Under the pieces are notes generated by a model. That model ran no database searches and was not told the origin of the DNA. It saw only the letters and a list, made by a program, of their open reading frames with translations. Positions 18,090 to 25,895 of a stretch of 64,000 bases of DNA are shown here, in pieces. A program made the translations under genes and the position numbers. The stretch spans positions 124,001 to 188,000 of the forward strand of contig NZ_LSGQ01000007.1 of NCBI RefSeq assembly GCF_001675285.1, in the 5' to 3' direction. Origin of the DNA: Elizabethkingia miricola (GTDB lineage Bacteria > Bacteroidota > Bacteroidia > Flavobacteriales > Weeksellaceae). Position 1 is the first letter of the stretch. Every line of letters begins with the position of its first letter.

Positions 18090-18701
18090 ATGAAAGCATT
18101 ACTCTTCATAAATGGAGAACCTCCAAAGAATATTCCGGAAATTAGAAATTATGATCTTGTTGCATGTACAGATGGTGCATTTCATTATTTAAGAGAAAAG
18201 AATTTTCCTTTAGATCAGTTAGATTTTATTTCTGGGGATTTCGATTCCTACGAAGAGAACGAAAAAATCGTTTCTGAAAAACTAATCCATACACCGGATC
18301 AGAATAAAACTGATTTTCACAAAGCTCTAGAAATAATTCTTGAAAAAGGTTTTTATGAGGTAGATGTTTATGGTGGAAGTGGTGGAGAGCAGGATCACTA
18401 CCTTGGAAATCTTACAGTAGCATATTTATTCAGAAATAAAATGGAGATTACCTTTTACGATGAATATTCAAAGTATTTCTTTATTCCGAATGAATTCGAA
18501 GCTCAGAATGTATTAGGGAAAATTGTTTCACTGGTACCTTATCCTGTTGCGGAGAATGTAATAACAAAAGGGCTTAACTGGCCTCTCTTTGGTGAAGAAT
18601 TAAATATGACAGGCAGAATAGGAACCCGTAACTTTGCTGTGGAAGATACTTTTACGTGTTCTTACAGTGACGGAGCAATATTGCTATTTATTGGTAAATA
18701 A
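18090..18701 (+). CDS. Thiamin pyrophosphokinase
   Basis: 203 aa. ACTDGAFHYLREKNF, DFISGDFDSY, HTPDQNKTDFHKALE and YGGSGGEQDHYLGNL are the ordered ATP/Mg and thiamin-site motifs of thiamin diphosphokinase (ThiN/TPK). The C-terminal domain ends in SYSDGAILLFIG, which fits the thiamin-binding beta-domain. It converts thiamin to TPP. It is 41 bases after the adenosyltransferase and is followed by a strong terminator, so it ends this transcription unit. Confidence 0.92.
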   Translation: MKALLFINGEPPKNIPEIRNYDLVACTDGAFHYLREKNFPLDQLDFISGDFDSYEENEKIVSEKLIHTPDQNKTDFHKALEIILEKGFYEVDVYGGSGGEQDHYLGNLTVAYLFRNKMEITFYDEYSKYFFIPNEFEAQNVLGKIVSLVPYPVAENVITKGLNWPLFGEELNMTGRIGTRNFAVEDTFTCSYSDGAILLFIGK

Positions 18702-18725
18702 TACATTACAAAATAAATACCGATT

Positions 18726-18760
18726 AAAAGAGAAGAATTTGCATCTTCTCTTTTTTGTTT
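18726..18760 (+). terminator. Rho-independent terminator after the thiamin pyrophosphokinase gene
   Basis: AAAAGAGAAGA (18726-18736) pairs perfectly with TCTTCTCTTTT (18744-18754) over a 7-nt loop, followed by a T-rich tail. Confidence 0.85.
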
Positions 18761-18887
18761 TTTTCATACTTCTAAATCTTTAACTCCCTATTCAAAAAAA
18801 CTGCTTTCAAAATCCATTAATTTTTAGCAATTTTGTCGCTCGAAAAATCGATTTTATTTTATGTTATTTAAACCCCCATTGTAAAGA

Positions 18888-20279
18888 ATGAAAATAAAGT
18901 ATTCTGAACTTATAGATCAGACCTTGTATTTCCCGCAAGAAGAGTTTCAGGTGGATAATCACCAACTTAAATTTCACGGAATTCCTTTAATGGAATTGGT
19001 GGAAAAATTCGGGACACCTTTGAAGTTTAATTATCTTCCTAAAATCTCTGAAAATATTCAGCGGGCAAAAAAATGGTTTGCAGAAGCCATAGAAACCCAT
19101 GAATATAAAAACAAGTACCGTTACTGTTATTGTACGAAATCCAGTCATTTTGCCTTCGTATTAGAAGAAGCATTAAAAAATGACATCAGCATTGAAACTT
19201 CCTCAGCTTACGATATAGATATCGTTAAAAGACTTTATGAAAAAGGAAAAGTAAAGGAAAATGTTGAAGTAATCTGCAATGGATTTAAGACAGATGATTA
19301 TCTGGTGAAAATTGCAGATCTGATTAACTCAGGATTTGAAAATATTACTCCGATTCTGGATAACTACCGTGAATTGGATAAACTAACTGAAAGTATAGAT
19401 ACTACTTTCAATATTGGAATTCGTATTGCTTCCGAGGAAGAACCAAAATTTGAATTCTATACTTCACGTTTAGGTATTGGGTATAAAGATATTATTCCGT
19501 ATTACAGCCAGAAAATTGCGGAACACCCTAATGCTAGACTGAAGATGTTGCATTTCTTCATTAATACGGGTATTAAAGATACTTCTTATTACTGGAATGA
19601 ATTGTTCAAATGTCTTCGTGTGTATGCTCGTCTGAAAAAAATTGCACCGGAAGTAGATTCTCTGAATATTGGAGGAGGTTTCCCAATCAAGACTTCTCTA
19701 AATTTCGATTACGATTACGAATATATGGTAAACGAAATCGTATTGCAGATTAAAAAATTCTGTGAAGAGGAAGGTGTAGAAGAACCAAATATCTATACAG
19801 AGTTCGGGTCATTTACTGTTGGTGAAAGTGGAGGTAATCTTTATCAGATCATTAGCCAGAAGCGTCAGAATGATAGAGAGAAATGGAATATGATTGATAG
19901 TTCATTTATGACTACGCTCCCAGATACATGGGCGATCTCCAGACACTTTATTATGTTACCACTTAACCGTTGGGATGATACTTATGAGAGAGTTTTCTTA
20001 GGAGGACTTACTTGTGATTCCGACGATTATTATAATTCAGAACAGCATACCAATGCTATTTACCTGCCTGTATTTACAGATACGAAACCTCTATATATTG
20101 GTTTCTTTAATACAGGAGCATATCAGGAAACGATTAGTGGGTACGGTGGAGTTCACCACTGTCTGATGCCGCAGCCTAAACATGTGCTGATTGATAAAGA
20201 CGAGAACGGAAATTATACATATTCAGTTTTCCGTGAAGAACAAACACCTGATGATGTTTTACGACTATTAGGATACTAA
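18888..20279 (+). CDS. speA: Biosynthetic arginine decarboxylase (fold III, PLP)
   Basis: 463 aa, the short Bacteroidota form (enterobacterial SpeA is about 630-660 aa). YCTKSSHFAFVLEEAL at about 84-99 holds the PLP lysine of alanine-racemase-fold decarboxylases. HFFINTGIKD, NIGGGFPIKTS and TEFGSFTVGESGGN match the substrate and phosphate-binding loops. The gene starts at ATG 18888. Together with the agmatinase gene at 23929 it gives arginine to agmatine to putrescine. It is monocistronic, ending at a strong terminator. A diaminopimelate-type decarboxylase is the only serious alternative. Confidence 0.88.
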   Translation: MKIKYSELIDQTLYFPQEEFQVDNHQLKFHGIPLMELVEKFGTPLKFNYLPKISENIQRAKKWFAEAIETHEYKNKYRYCYCTKSSHFAFVLEEALKNDISIETSSAYDIDIVKRLYEKGKVKENVEVICNGFKTDDYLVKIADLINSGFENITPILDNYRELDKLTESIDTTFNIGIRIASEEEPKFEFYTSRLGIGYKDIIPYYSQKIAEHPNARLKMLHFFINTGIKDTSYYWNELFKCLRVYARLKKIAPEVDSLNIGGGFPIKTSLNFDYDYEYMVNEIVLQIKKFCEEEGVEEPNIYTEFGSFTVGESGGNLYQIISQKRQNDREKWNMIDSSFMTTLPDTWAISRHFIMLPLNRWDDTYERVFLGGLTCDSDDYYNSEQHTNAIYLPVFTDTKPLYIGFFNTGAYQETISGYGGVHHCLMPQPKHVLIDKDENGNYTYSVFREEQTPDDVLRLLGY

Positions 20280-20284
20280 ATAAG

Positions 20285-20310
20285 AAAGCTGCCAATTGGC
20301 AGCTTTTTTT
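20285..20310 (+). terminator. Bidirectional terminator between speA and the HAD gene
   Basis: AAAGCTGCC (20285-20293) AATT GGCAGCTTT (20298-20306) is a perfect 9-bp stem with a T-run; it separates convergent genes and overlaps the end of the minus-strand HAD gene. Confidence 0.85.
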
Positions 20311-20971
20311 ATTTAAACCATTCTGTAGATGTTTCATAGAGAATTTCGTTATAGTCCGAAATAATCTTTTGAGCTTTGTCATACTTTTGATTTTCTGAAT
20401 GTATACTCTTATAAGCTACACAGAAAATATCAGCAGAATAGGCGGCTTGTATTCCGTTAGTGGAATCTTCTATAACAATACAGCTGTTTTTATCTTCACC
20501 CGACATTTCGGCTGCCAGTTCAAAGATTTCCGGATGAGGTTTAGATTGTTTCAGATCGGCACCACTAATTTTTCCTGCAAAATATTTCTCCAGATCAAAT
20601 CTTTCAAATACCCAGTTAATAGTATTCATACTGGCTGAGGAGGCTAATATCATTTTTATACCATTTTGATGGTAATTTTCAATAAGATTTCTGACTCCGG
20701 GAATAAGATCAAAATCAGGATCGTTATCAAAAAGATACTTAAAGTTTATCCTTTTTTTATCAGCGAGCTCTTGTGGCGTGTGATTCAGATTGAAAAGAGA
20801 GATAAGTTCCTGGCAAACACTCAGTGTCGTTTTTCCGGTAAAGGAAGTGAAAAGCTCCTCACTCACATTAATTCCGAATTCATCAAACATTTTGAAATAA
20901 GCTTTTCGATGTAATGGTTCAGTATCTACAATAACACCATCCATATCAAAAAGTACTGCTTTTAAAGGCAT
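20309..20971 (-). CDS. HAD-superfamily phosphatase (beta-phosphoglucomutase-like)
   Basis: 220 aa. Motif I VLFDMDGVIVDTEP (7-20) with nucleophile Asp9, motif II ILASSAS, motif III Lys in SKPHPEIFELAAE and motif IV VIEDSTNGIQAA place it in HAD subfamily IA with a helical cap. Such enzymes dephosphorylate sugar phosphates or isomerise beta-glucose-1-phosphate. It is transcribed toward speA from its own promoter-like -7 box at 20985-20992. Substrate not assignable from sequence. Confidence 0.88.
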   Translation of the reverse strand: MPLKAVLFDMDGVIVDTEPLHRKAYFKMFDEFGINVSEELFTSFTGKTTLSVCQELISLFNLNHTPQELADKKRINFKYLFDNDPDFDLIPGVRNLIENYHQNGIKMILASSASMNTINWVFERFDLEKYFAGKISGADLKQSKPHPEIFELAAEMSGEDKNSCIVIEDSTNGIQAAYSADIFCVAYKSIHSENQKYDKAQKIISDYNEILYETSTEWFK

Positions 20972-20984
20972 AAAAGTTTTTTTG

Positions 20985-20992
20985 CAAAGTTA
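20985..20992 (-). promoter_or_regulatory. -7 box upstream of the HAD gene
   Basis: On the minus strand TAACTTTG fits TANNTTTG, 13 bases before the start codon. No clear -33 element is seen. Confidence 0.4.
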
Positions 20993-21066
20993 AGACTTTC
21001 TGTAAATGAGGTTCTATATATTATTTAAGAGATTATTAAAGTAATGAAGCAACCTAAATTATAAGT

Positions 21067-22461
21067 TTATTTTTGATGTTTCTGTATCCAGTTTTTCATA
21101 ATCTCCAAAGCTTTTGGAGAAAAGGTTTCTTCTATTTCTTCATATTCTTTAGGGCTTCCGGTTTTAGCTGTCTGAAAAAGATGATTGAGTCCGGGGATTT
21201 CTAAAACTTCAAAATCCTTATTTCCGGCTTTTGTCAACGCATTTTTTATAGCCTTTAAATTCTCTTCTGGGGTTATCTGAAGATCCAAGCTCCCATTTAG
21301 AGCAAGTACAGGAATTTTTACTTTTATAAGGTATTGCTCAGGAGTTGATTTCAGAAATGAAATCATCCATGGAACCATAGAATTAATTAGAATTTCAGAT
21401 AATTGTACTTGAGCTTTCGCCGGGATTTTAGTTGTATTTTGAGCAAAAAACTTTTCTAATTCCTCATGTGCATCTTTGGAAAAATTATGGCCTTTATATT
21501 CCCTTACAAATTTGAAGAAAAAACTTTTCACCTTAATATCATCTTCTATTTGCTCGGGAGTAGCTCCATATACTTCATCGATACGCTTATTTTGTAATGT
21601 TAATAATTCATTTCCTGGTAGACCGGGACCTGCAAGAAGTATAATGTTTTTAATGTTTTTACTTTTGGCTGCAACGATTGGAGCAATTGCCCCGCCTTCA
21701 CTATGGCCTATTAAACCAATATTAGAAAATCCTTTTTGTGCAAGAAAATTAACCGCTGCCATAATATCTGTGGCATAATTTTCTGTTGTATCAGTACTTT
21801 TCCCAGGGCTAGATTTTCCTATTCCCCGATCATCCATTCTTAAAGTTGCAATATTGTTATTTCCTAAATAATTGGCAATGACAGCAAAAGGTTTATGATC
21901 GTAAAATTCACTATCCCTGTCCTGTTGCCCAGATCCGGTTATAAGTACATATACCGGAATATTTTTGTTATAGTTCTGAGGTGTAGTAAGAGTTCCCGCT
22001 AAAAGATTCTTATCTATTGGGTTTGTAATCGTTACTTCTTCTGTATTATAACTATAGGGAGGTTTTGGGGTCTGTGGGCGATTAATTTTTAATGGTTCTT
22101 CTTTATCCGGGCCTTTAAATATCCCCAGAACTTTATTATTCTTTGAAAAAGGAACTTTGAAATTTACATTCTGTTTGGAAAATTCGGTATATACTAATAT
22201 CATTGGAATACCATCTTCTACGGTTTTTTCTGTAGAAATTACTTTTTTGTAATCTCCGAACATACCACTTAGTTGTCCATTTACCATTTCAAGAACAGCT
22301 TCCGTCATTTTGTCTTTTACTTCATCATCTTCAAGTTTTATGCTTTCAGTATATCTTTTAGTAAAAAGGTTATTAACAAAGTCGCTTGCGGTTTTTTCTA
22401 AATCTTGGGAAAAGACTATTTGGCAAAGCAAAAGTAACATAATAGATAATTTAGTTTTCAT
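21067..22461 (-). CDS. Secreted alpha/beta hydrolase with N-terminal DUF3887 domain
   Basis: 464 aa. Signal peptide KTKLSIMLLLLCQIVFSQ; residues about 20-110 form a DUF3887-like domain, then TLTTPQNYNKNIPVYVLITG opens the hydrolase. GHSEGGA holds the nucleophile Ser, with LNGSLDLQITPE (acid) and GLNHLFQ (His) completing the triad. A periplasmic esterase or peptidase-like hydrolase is likely. It overlaps the upstream membrane protein gene by 11 bp and is the last gene of a four-gene minus-strand operon. Substrate unknown. Confidence 0.85.
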   Translation of the reverse strand: MKTKLSIMLLLLCQIVFSQDLEKTASDFVNNLFTKRYTESIKLEDDEVKDKMTEAVLEMVNGQLSGMFGDYKKVISTEKTVEDGIPMILVYTEFSKQNVNFKVPFSKNNKVLGIFKGPDKEEPLKINRPQTPKPPYSYNTEEVTITNPIDKNLLAGTLTTPQNYNKNIPVYVLITGSGQQDRDSEFYDHKPFAVIANYLGNNNIATLRMDDRGIGKSSPGKSTDTTENYATDIMAAVNFLAQKGFSNIGLIGHSEGGAIAPIVAAKSKNIKNIILLAGPGLPGNELLTLQNKRIDEVYGATPEQIEDDIKVKSFFFKFVREYKGHNFSKDAHEELEKFFAQNTTKIPAKAQVQLSEILINSMVPWMISFLKSTPEQYLIKVKIPVLALNGSLDLQITPEENLKAIKNALTKAGNKDFEVLEIPGLNHLFQTAKTGSPKEYEEIEETFSPKALEIMKNWIQKHQK

Positions 22462-23035
22462 AATATGATGTGCTATAGATTAAAGTGAAAAGAATAACAG
22501 ATATGATAAAAAGAATAACATGAAGTCTTTTTTTCATATTGCAAGCTGTTTTAAAGCCTTTGAAAAGCAAAATATAAGAGTATATAATAATTGACAGAAG
22601 GAAGGTTCCAAAGAATGTAATAATGATTAAATCTCCCAAAGGAGGAATTTGTTTTGGAATTTTACCAACAGTTTTAATAACATTGTTTGAAGCGTTATGT
22701 ATAAAAGAAAGTTGGGTTAGTGGGATGACTAAAATATATGGTATTTGTGAAATTAAGATTGTATTTACAACGTCTATAACTCGGGTGTTTTTATTAATGA
22801 ATTTCCCTAAGATCAATAATGTTATTATACCAACAAGATTACAGATAAGAGTATTAAAGATAATGCTTTGGAATGTATAAACTTTTAAAGTTTCTTTTTC
22901 ATTAAAAATGCTTTGCATCTTTATACCATATAATTGTTGAAAATATATATTGATACATAGAAAGATGATTCCATATATTAATAGAGCTTTTTCAGAATAA
23001 TTTTCAAATGGGTTAAATAGCGTTTTCCAGTTCAT
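22451..23035 (-). CDS. YIP1-like integral membrane protein
   Basis: 194 aa with about five hydrophobic helices (around 18-36, 55-78, 88-105, 133-158, 170-190). The start NWKTLFNPFENYSEKALL and the overall pattern resemble YIP1-family membrane proteins, which have no fixed enzymatic role. It overlaps the hydrolase gene downstream and is 3 bases from the PH-like gene upstream, so the three are translationally linked. No catalytic motif seen. Confidence 0.6.
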   Translation of the reverse strand: MNWKTLFNPFENYSEKALLIYGIIFLCINIYFQQLYGIKMQSIFNEKETLKVYTFQSIIFNTLICNLVGIITLLILGKFINKNTRVIDVVNTILISQIPYILVIPLTQLSFIHNASNNVIKTVGKIPKQIPPLGDLIIITFFGTFLLSIIIYSYILLFKGFKTACNMKKRLHVILFIISVILFTLIYSTSYYEN

Positions 23036-23038
23036 AGT

Positions 23039-23437
23039 TTAAAAAGTGATATTGGGGTTTATTTTTAGTAATTCATTTTTGAACAGATCAAAATCCTTTG
23101 GTGAAATAATGATACTGCCATTTTTATAAATAATTTCGATTCTTCCGAATATTGAAGGTGCAGGAGATGAAATAGGATTTTTAGTTCTTTTGACGTTCCT
23201 AATATCCGAAATAGGTATTCTGGTACTTCCGAAAATACTATTGCGGATGATAAGTTCGTTTCCGATAATCCGGTAGCTTATTCCCATAATCAGGATGGAT
23301 ACAAATATTATTGCAGGTATCAGAATCGTAAGAGGAATATAATCTTTGTCTGTGAAAACGGAATAGAGCGGAAATAGTAAGGGTACAGCTATAAGTATAA
23401 TAGTTTCCCAACCAATCTTTACAGGGATATTTTTCAT
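23039..23437 (-). CDS. Membrane protein with bacterial PH-like domain
   Basis: 132 aa. Two hydrophobic helices (about 10-26 and 34-53) are followed by a beta-rich segment, YRIIGNELIIRNSIFG to SIIISPKDFDLFKNELL, typical of bacterial pleckstrin-homology (bPH) membrane proteins. Second gene of the DUF2089-headed operon. Function unknown; perhaps a membrane-stress or signalling accessory. Confidence 0.55.
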   Translation of the reverse strand: MKNIPVKIGWETIILIAVPLLFPLYSVFTDKDYIPLTILIPAIIFVSILIMGISYRIIGNELIIRNSIFGSTRIPISDIRNVKRTKNPISSPAPSIFGRIEIIYKNGSIIISPKDFDLFKNELLKINPNITF

Positions 23438-23504
23438 GGGTTAATATTTTGTTTTTTGAGAGTGTTAGGTCAGTCGATTTGATTGTATGTAGATTATTAC
23501 AAAC

Positions 23505-23780
23505 TTAGGATAGTGTTTTCTTTAGCTTATTGATCTTCTCAATAAGATCATCCATTTTATTTCGCATTGTTGGATAAGAAAGATTAGCCTGTTTGCTCAT
23601 CTCTTTTATACTTCCGCTGGATAGAAAAAAATCCAGAATAAACTGTTGTTCCTCACGACCAAGTTGAAGATACAGGGGAAGTTCATAATTGCCATTTACG
23701 GTAGTGTCACAATTCGTACACTTCATTTGACTTACAATCAGGGTCGATTCACAACTAGGGCATACAACAGGGAGTTTCAT
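23505..23780 (-). CDS. DUF2089-family zinc-ribbon/HTH regulator
   Basis: 91 aa. The N-terminus has two CxxC knuckles (CPSC near 8-11 and CTNC near 21-24) forming a zinc ribbon. The C-terminal part, ILDFFLSSGSIKEMSKQANL followed by SYPTMRNKMDDL, is a helix-turn-helix of the DUF2089 type. These proteins are putative transcription regulators. It heads the minus-strand operon with two membrane proteins and a hydrolase and may control it. DNA target unknown. Confidence 0.75.
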   Translation of the reverse strand: MKLPVVCPSCESTLIVSQMKCTNCDTTVNGNYELPLYLQLGREEQQFILDFFLSSGSIKEMSKQANLSYPTMRNKMDDLIEKINKLKKTLS

Positions 23781-23890
23781 TTTATGTCTTTTAATTTTAA
23801 TAAAGTTAAATATATTTTTAACAAAATTAAAAATTATTTTAAATTATCAAAATGTAATTGTCAATTTTTTTTTCCAGTTCTATTTCTAAT

Positions 23891-23898
23891 TATATTTG
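23891..23898 (+). promoter_or_regulatory. -7 box of the agmatinase promoter
   Basis: TATATTTG fits TANNTTTG and lies 30 bases before the ATG at 23929. It overlaps an alternative TTG start at 23896, which argues against that start. Confidence 0.5.
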
Positions 23899-23928
23899 TG
23901 GAATAATATTTCAATTTTTAATAAAAAT

Positions 23929-24783
23929 ATGAGAACATACGCAGGAATTCCTGAAGAGAATGCAACACTGGAAAATTCAAAAGTAATGTTGGTAACTGTT
24001 CCTTACGATGGAACTTCAACATGGGGGAAAGGAGCTGATAAAGGTCCTGCACTTTTTCTTGATGCTTCGGAAAATATGGAGCTTTATGATATTGAAACGG
24101 GAACTGAGCCTTACCTGAATGGTGTATACATGGCAGGAGAAATTTCTGAAAACTCAACACCAGAAGCAATGACTGAGGCTGTTTATCAGAAAACCAAAGA
24201 ACTATTGGGTAACGAAGATAAATTGTTTACGCTTTTCGGAGGTGAACATTCTGTATCTATAGGTTCTATCCGTGCAGTAGGAGAGAAGTATGATAACCTT
24301 ACGGTTCTTCAATTGGATGCTCACACAGATTTAAGACCTGATTTTCATGGATCTACTTCGAATCACGCTTGTGCGGTTTTTGAAGCGAGTCAAAAACACA
24401 ATCTGGTACAGGTAGGTATTCGTTCTATGGATGTTGAGGAAATGGAGTATGTACCAAAAGGACAATGTTTCTGGGCCCATGAAATTGCAACAAACCCAAA
24501 CTGGATAGATGATGTTTTAGCAAAAGTATCGGGTAATGTATATATCACAATAGACCTGGATGCTTTTGATCCGTCTATTGCACCTTCTACCGGAACACCA
24601 GAGCCAGGAGGCTTGGCATGGTATCCTACATTAGAACTATTGAAAAAAGTTTTCGAGAAGTGCAATGTTGTAGCTTTCGATATCGTAGAGCTTATGGATA
24701 GTCCAATGGCGAAGCCAACAGCTTTCTTATCTGCAAAATTATATTACAAAATGTTAGCCTATTATTTTACGGCTAAAAAGTAA
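23929..24783 (+). CDS. speB: Agmatinase / arginase-family ureohydrolase
   Basis: 284 aa from ATG 23929; an upstream TTG at 23896 falls inside the promoter and is rejected. Ureohydrolase metal motifs are present: GGEHSVS (about 107-113), LDAHTDLR (about 131-138), and ITIDLDAFDPSIAPSTGTPE (about 206-225), each with the Mn-binding His/Asp residues. Agmatinase rather than arginase is preferred because arginine decarboxylase is encoded nearby and the size and N-terminus YAGIPEENATLENSK fit SpeB. Product is putrescine plus urea. Confidence 0.9.
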   Translation: MRTYAGIPEENATLENSKVMLVTVPYDGTSTWGKGADKGPALFLDASENMELYDIETGTEPYLNGVYMAGEISENSTPEAMTEAVYQKTKELLGNEDKLFTLFGGEHSVSIGSIRAVGEKYDNLTVLQLDAHTDLRPDFHGSTSNHACAVFEASQKHNLVQVGIRSMDVEEMEYVPKGQCFWAHEIATNPNWIDDVLAKVSGNVYITIDLDAFDPSIAPSTGTPEPGGLAWYPTLELLKKVFEKCNVVAFDIVELMDSPMAKPTAFLSAKLYYKMLAYYFTAKK

Positions 24784-24805
24784 TTTTAATTTTTTTTAAC
24801 AGAAT

Positions 24806-24858
24806 AAAACCTTGTGAGCATAATTTTATTTAATAAATTTACGTTCACAAGGTTTTTT
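24806..24858 (+). terminator. Long-stem terminator after speB
   Basis: AAAACCTTGTGAGC (24806-24819) pairs with GTTCACAAGGTTTT (24843-24856), a 14-bp stem with one G-T pair and a 23-nt loop, followed by T residues. It ends 28 bases before the next gene. Confidence 0.75.
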
Positions 24859-24886
24859 ATTATAAACTATTAAATTAATCCAACAC

Positions 24887-25366
24887 ATGAAAAAAATTTT
24901 GACAACAGCTGCATTGGCTATTCTAGTGTCTACTGTAGCAGTATCTTGTAAAAAGAAAAATAACGATGCTGATTTGCAGACTAAAGCTACAGCTGTAGTT
25001 GCAGCAGATCCTCAGGCTAAAGTAGAAGTGAAAGATGGTGTAGCTCACCTGTCCGGTACTTTTAAAGATGCAGCGGCCAAAGATCAAATGCTTGCATCTC
25101 TTAAAGCTATCGAAGGTATAAAAGACGTAATGGATATGTCTACAGTCGAGGCTCCTGTACAAGTAGAAACAAAAGTTGCTTCTGCTCCTGAAAATCTTCT
25201 GAAAGTAAAAGATGCTTTGAAAGATTTCCCAAAAGTAAAAGCTGAGGTAGTAAATGGAGAACTTACCGTTAGTGGTGATGTAACCAAAGAAGATGCTAAG
25301 AAAATCAAGCAGTCTATCGATGCATTAAAAGTGGGTAAAGTAAATTATAACTATATCGTAAAATAA
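24887..25366 (+). CDS. BON-domain lipoprotein
   Basis: 159 aa. Lipoprotein signal with lipobox AVSC near residues 18-21 followed by a Lys/Asn/Asp-rich tether. Two BON-like domains follow: about 35-88 (VEVKDGVAHLSGTFKDAAAK) and about 100-158 (AEVVNGELTVSGDVTKEDAK). BON domains bind membranes or other envelope proteins and occur in osmotic-stress proteins such as OsmY. Seven bases separate it from a second BON protein, so the pair is an operon, probably for envelope stability. Confidence 0.85.
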   Translation: MKKILTTAALAILVSTVAVSCKKKNNDADLQTKATAVVAADPQAKVEVKDGVAHLSGTFKDAAAKDQMLASLKAIEGIKDVMDMSTVEAPVQVETKVASAPENLLKVKDALKDFPKVKAEVVNGELTVSGDVTKEDAKKIKQSIDALKVGKVNYNYIVK

Positions 25367-25372
25367 CAAAAG

Positions 25373-25792
25373 ATGAGCGAACTTCAAGATAAATATGCAA
25401 GTGTAATTACAGCTGCACAAGGTGCAGGTATTGGCAACTTACAAGTACAAGAACAGGATGGAATCCTTTATGTATCCGGTAGTGCTTCCAATTCTGCAGC
25501 TAAAGATGCTGTTTGGAATGCTTTAGGAGTAATAGATCCTAACTTTACAGCTTCAGATATTAATGTAGATGTACAGGTGTCAGGTCTTCCTGCAGGTACA
25601 AACCTTACGGTAAATACAGAGTCTACTAACCTTAATATCCGCGAGACTCCAAGTACTGAAGGTAACATCGTTGGTAAAGCGGCTAAAGGAGAATTGGTAA
25701 CTCTGGTAGAGCAGACTAACGGCGAATGGTGGTTGGTAAGAACTAAGGATGGCGAACAAGGTTATGCTTATTCAAGATACTTACAATCGTAA
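25373..25792 (+). CDS. BON plus SH3b-domain protein
   Basis: 139 aa with no signal peptide. Residues 1-66 form a BON-type domain (LQVQEQDGILYVSGSASNSA) and 75-138 a bacterial SH3 domain (STNLNIRETPSTEGNIVGKA, then GEWWLVRTKDGEQGYAYSRY). The layout parallels the cytoplasmic K+-binding BON-LysM protein Kbp/YgaU, with SH3 in place of LysM; that parallel is inference. Co-transcribed with the BON lipoprotein and closed by a strong terminator. Confidence 0.8.
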   Translation: MSELQDKYASVITAAQGAGIGNLQVQEQDGILYVSGSASNSAAKDAVWNALGVIDPNFTASDINVDVQVSGLPAGTNLTVNTESTNLNIRETPSTEGNIVGKAAKGELVTLVEQTNGEWWLVRTKDGEQGYAYSRYLQS

Positions 25793-25820
25793 ATCACTAT
25801 AAAAATAGTTAAAAAGTATT

Positions 25821-25858
25821 AAAACTAACTCCCATGCTTGGGAGTTAGTTTTTTTTTA
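25821..25858 (+). terminator. Rho-independent terminator after the BON pair
   Basis: AAAACTAACTCCC (25821-25833) ATGCTT GGGAGTTAGTTTT (25840-25852) is a perfect 13-bp stem followed by a T-run. Confidence 0.9.
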
Positions 25859-25895
25859 TTCTATTTTCGCCTCGCAAACTAATTAACACCTGAAT

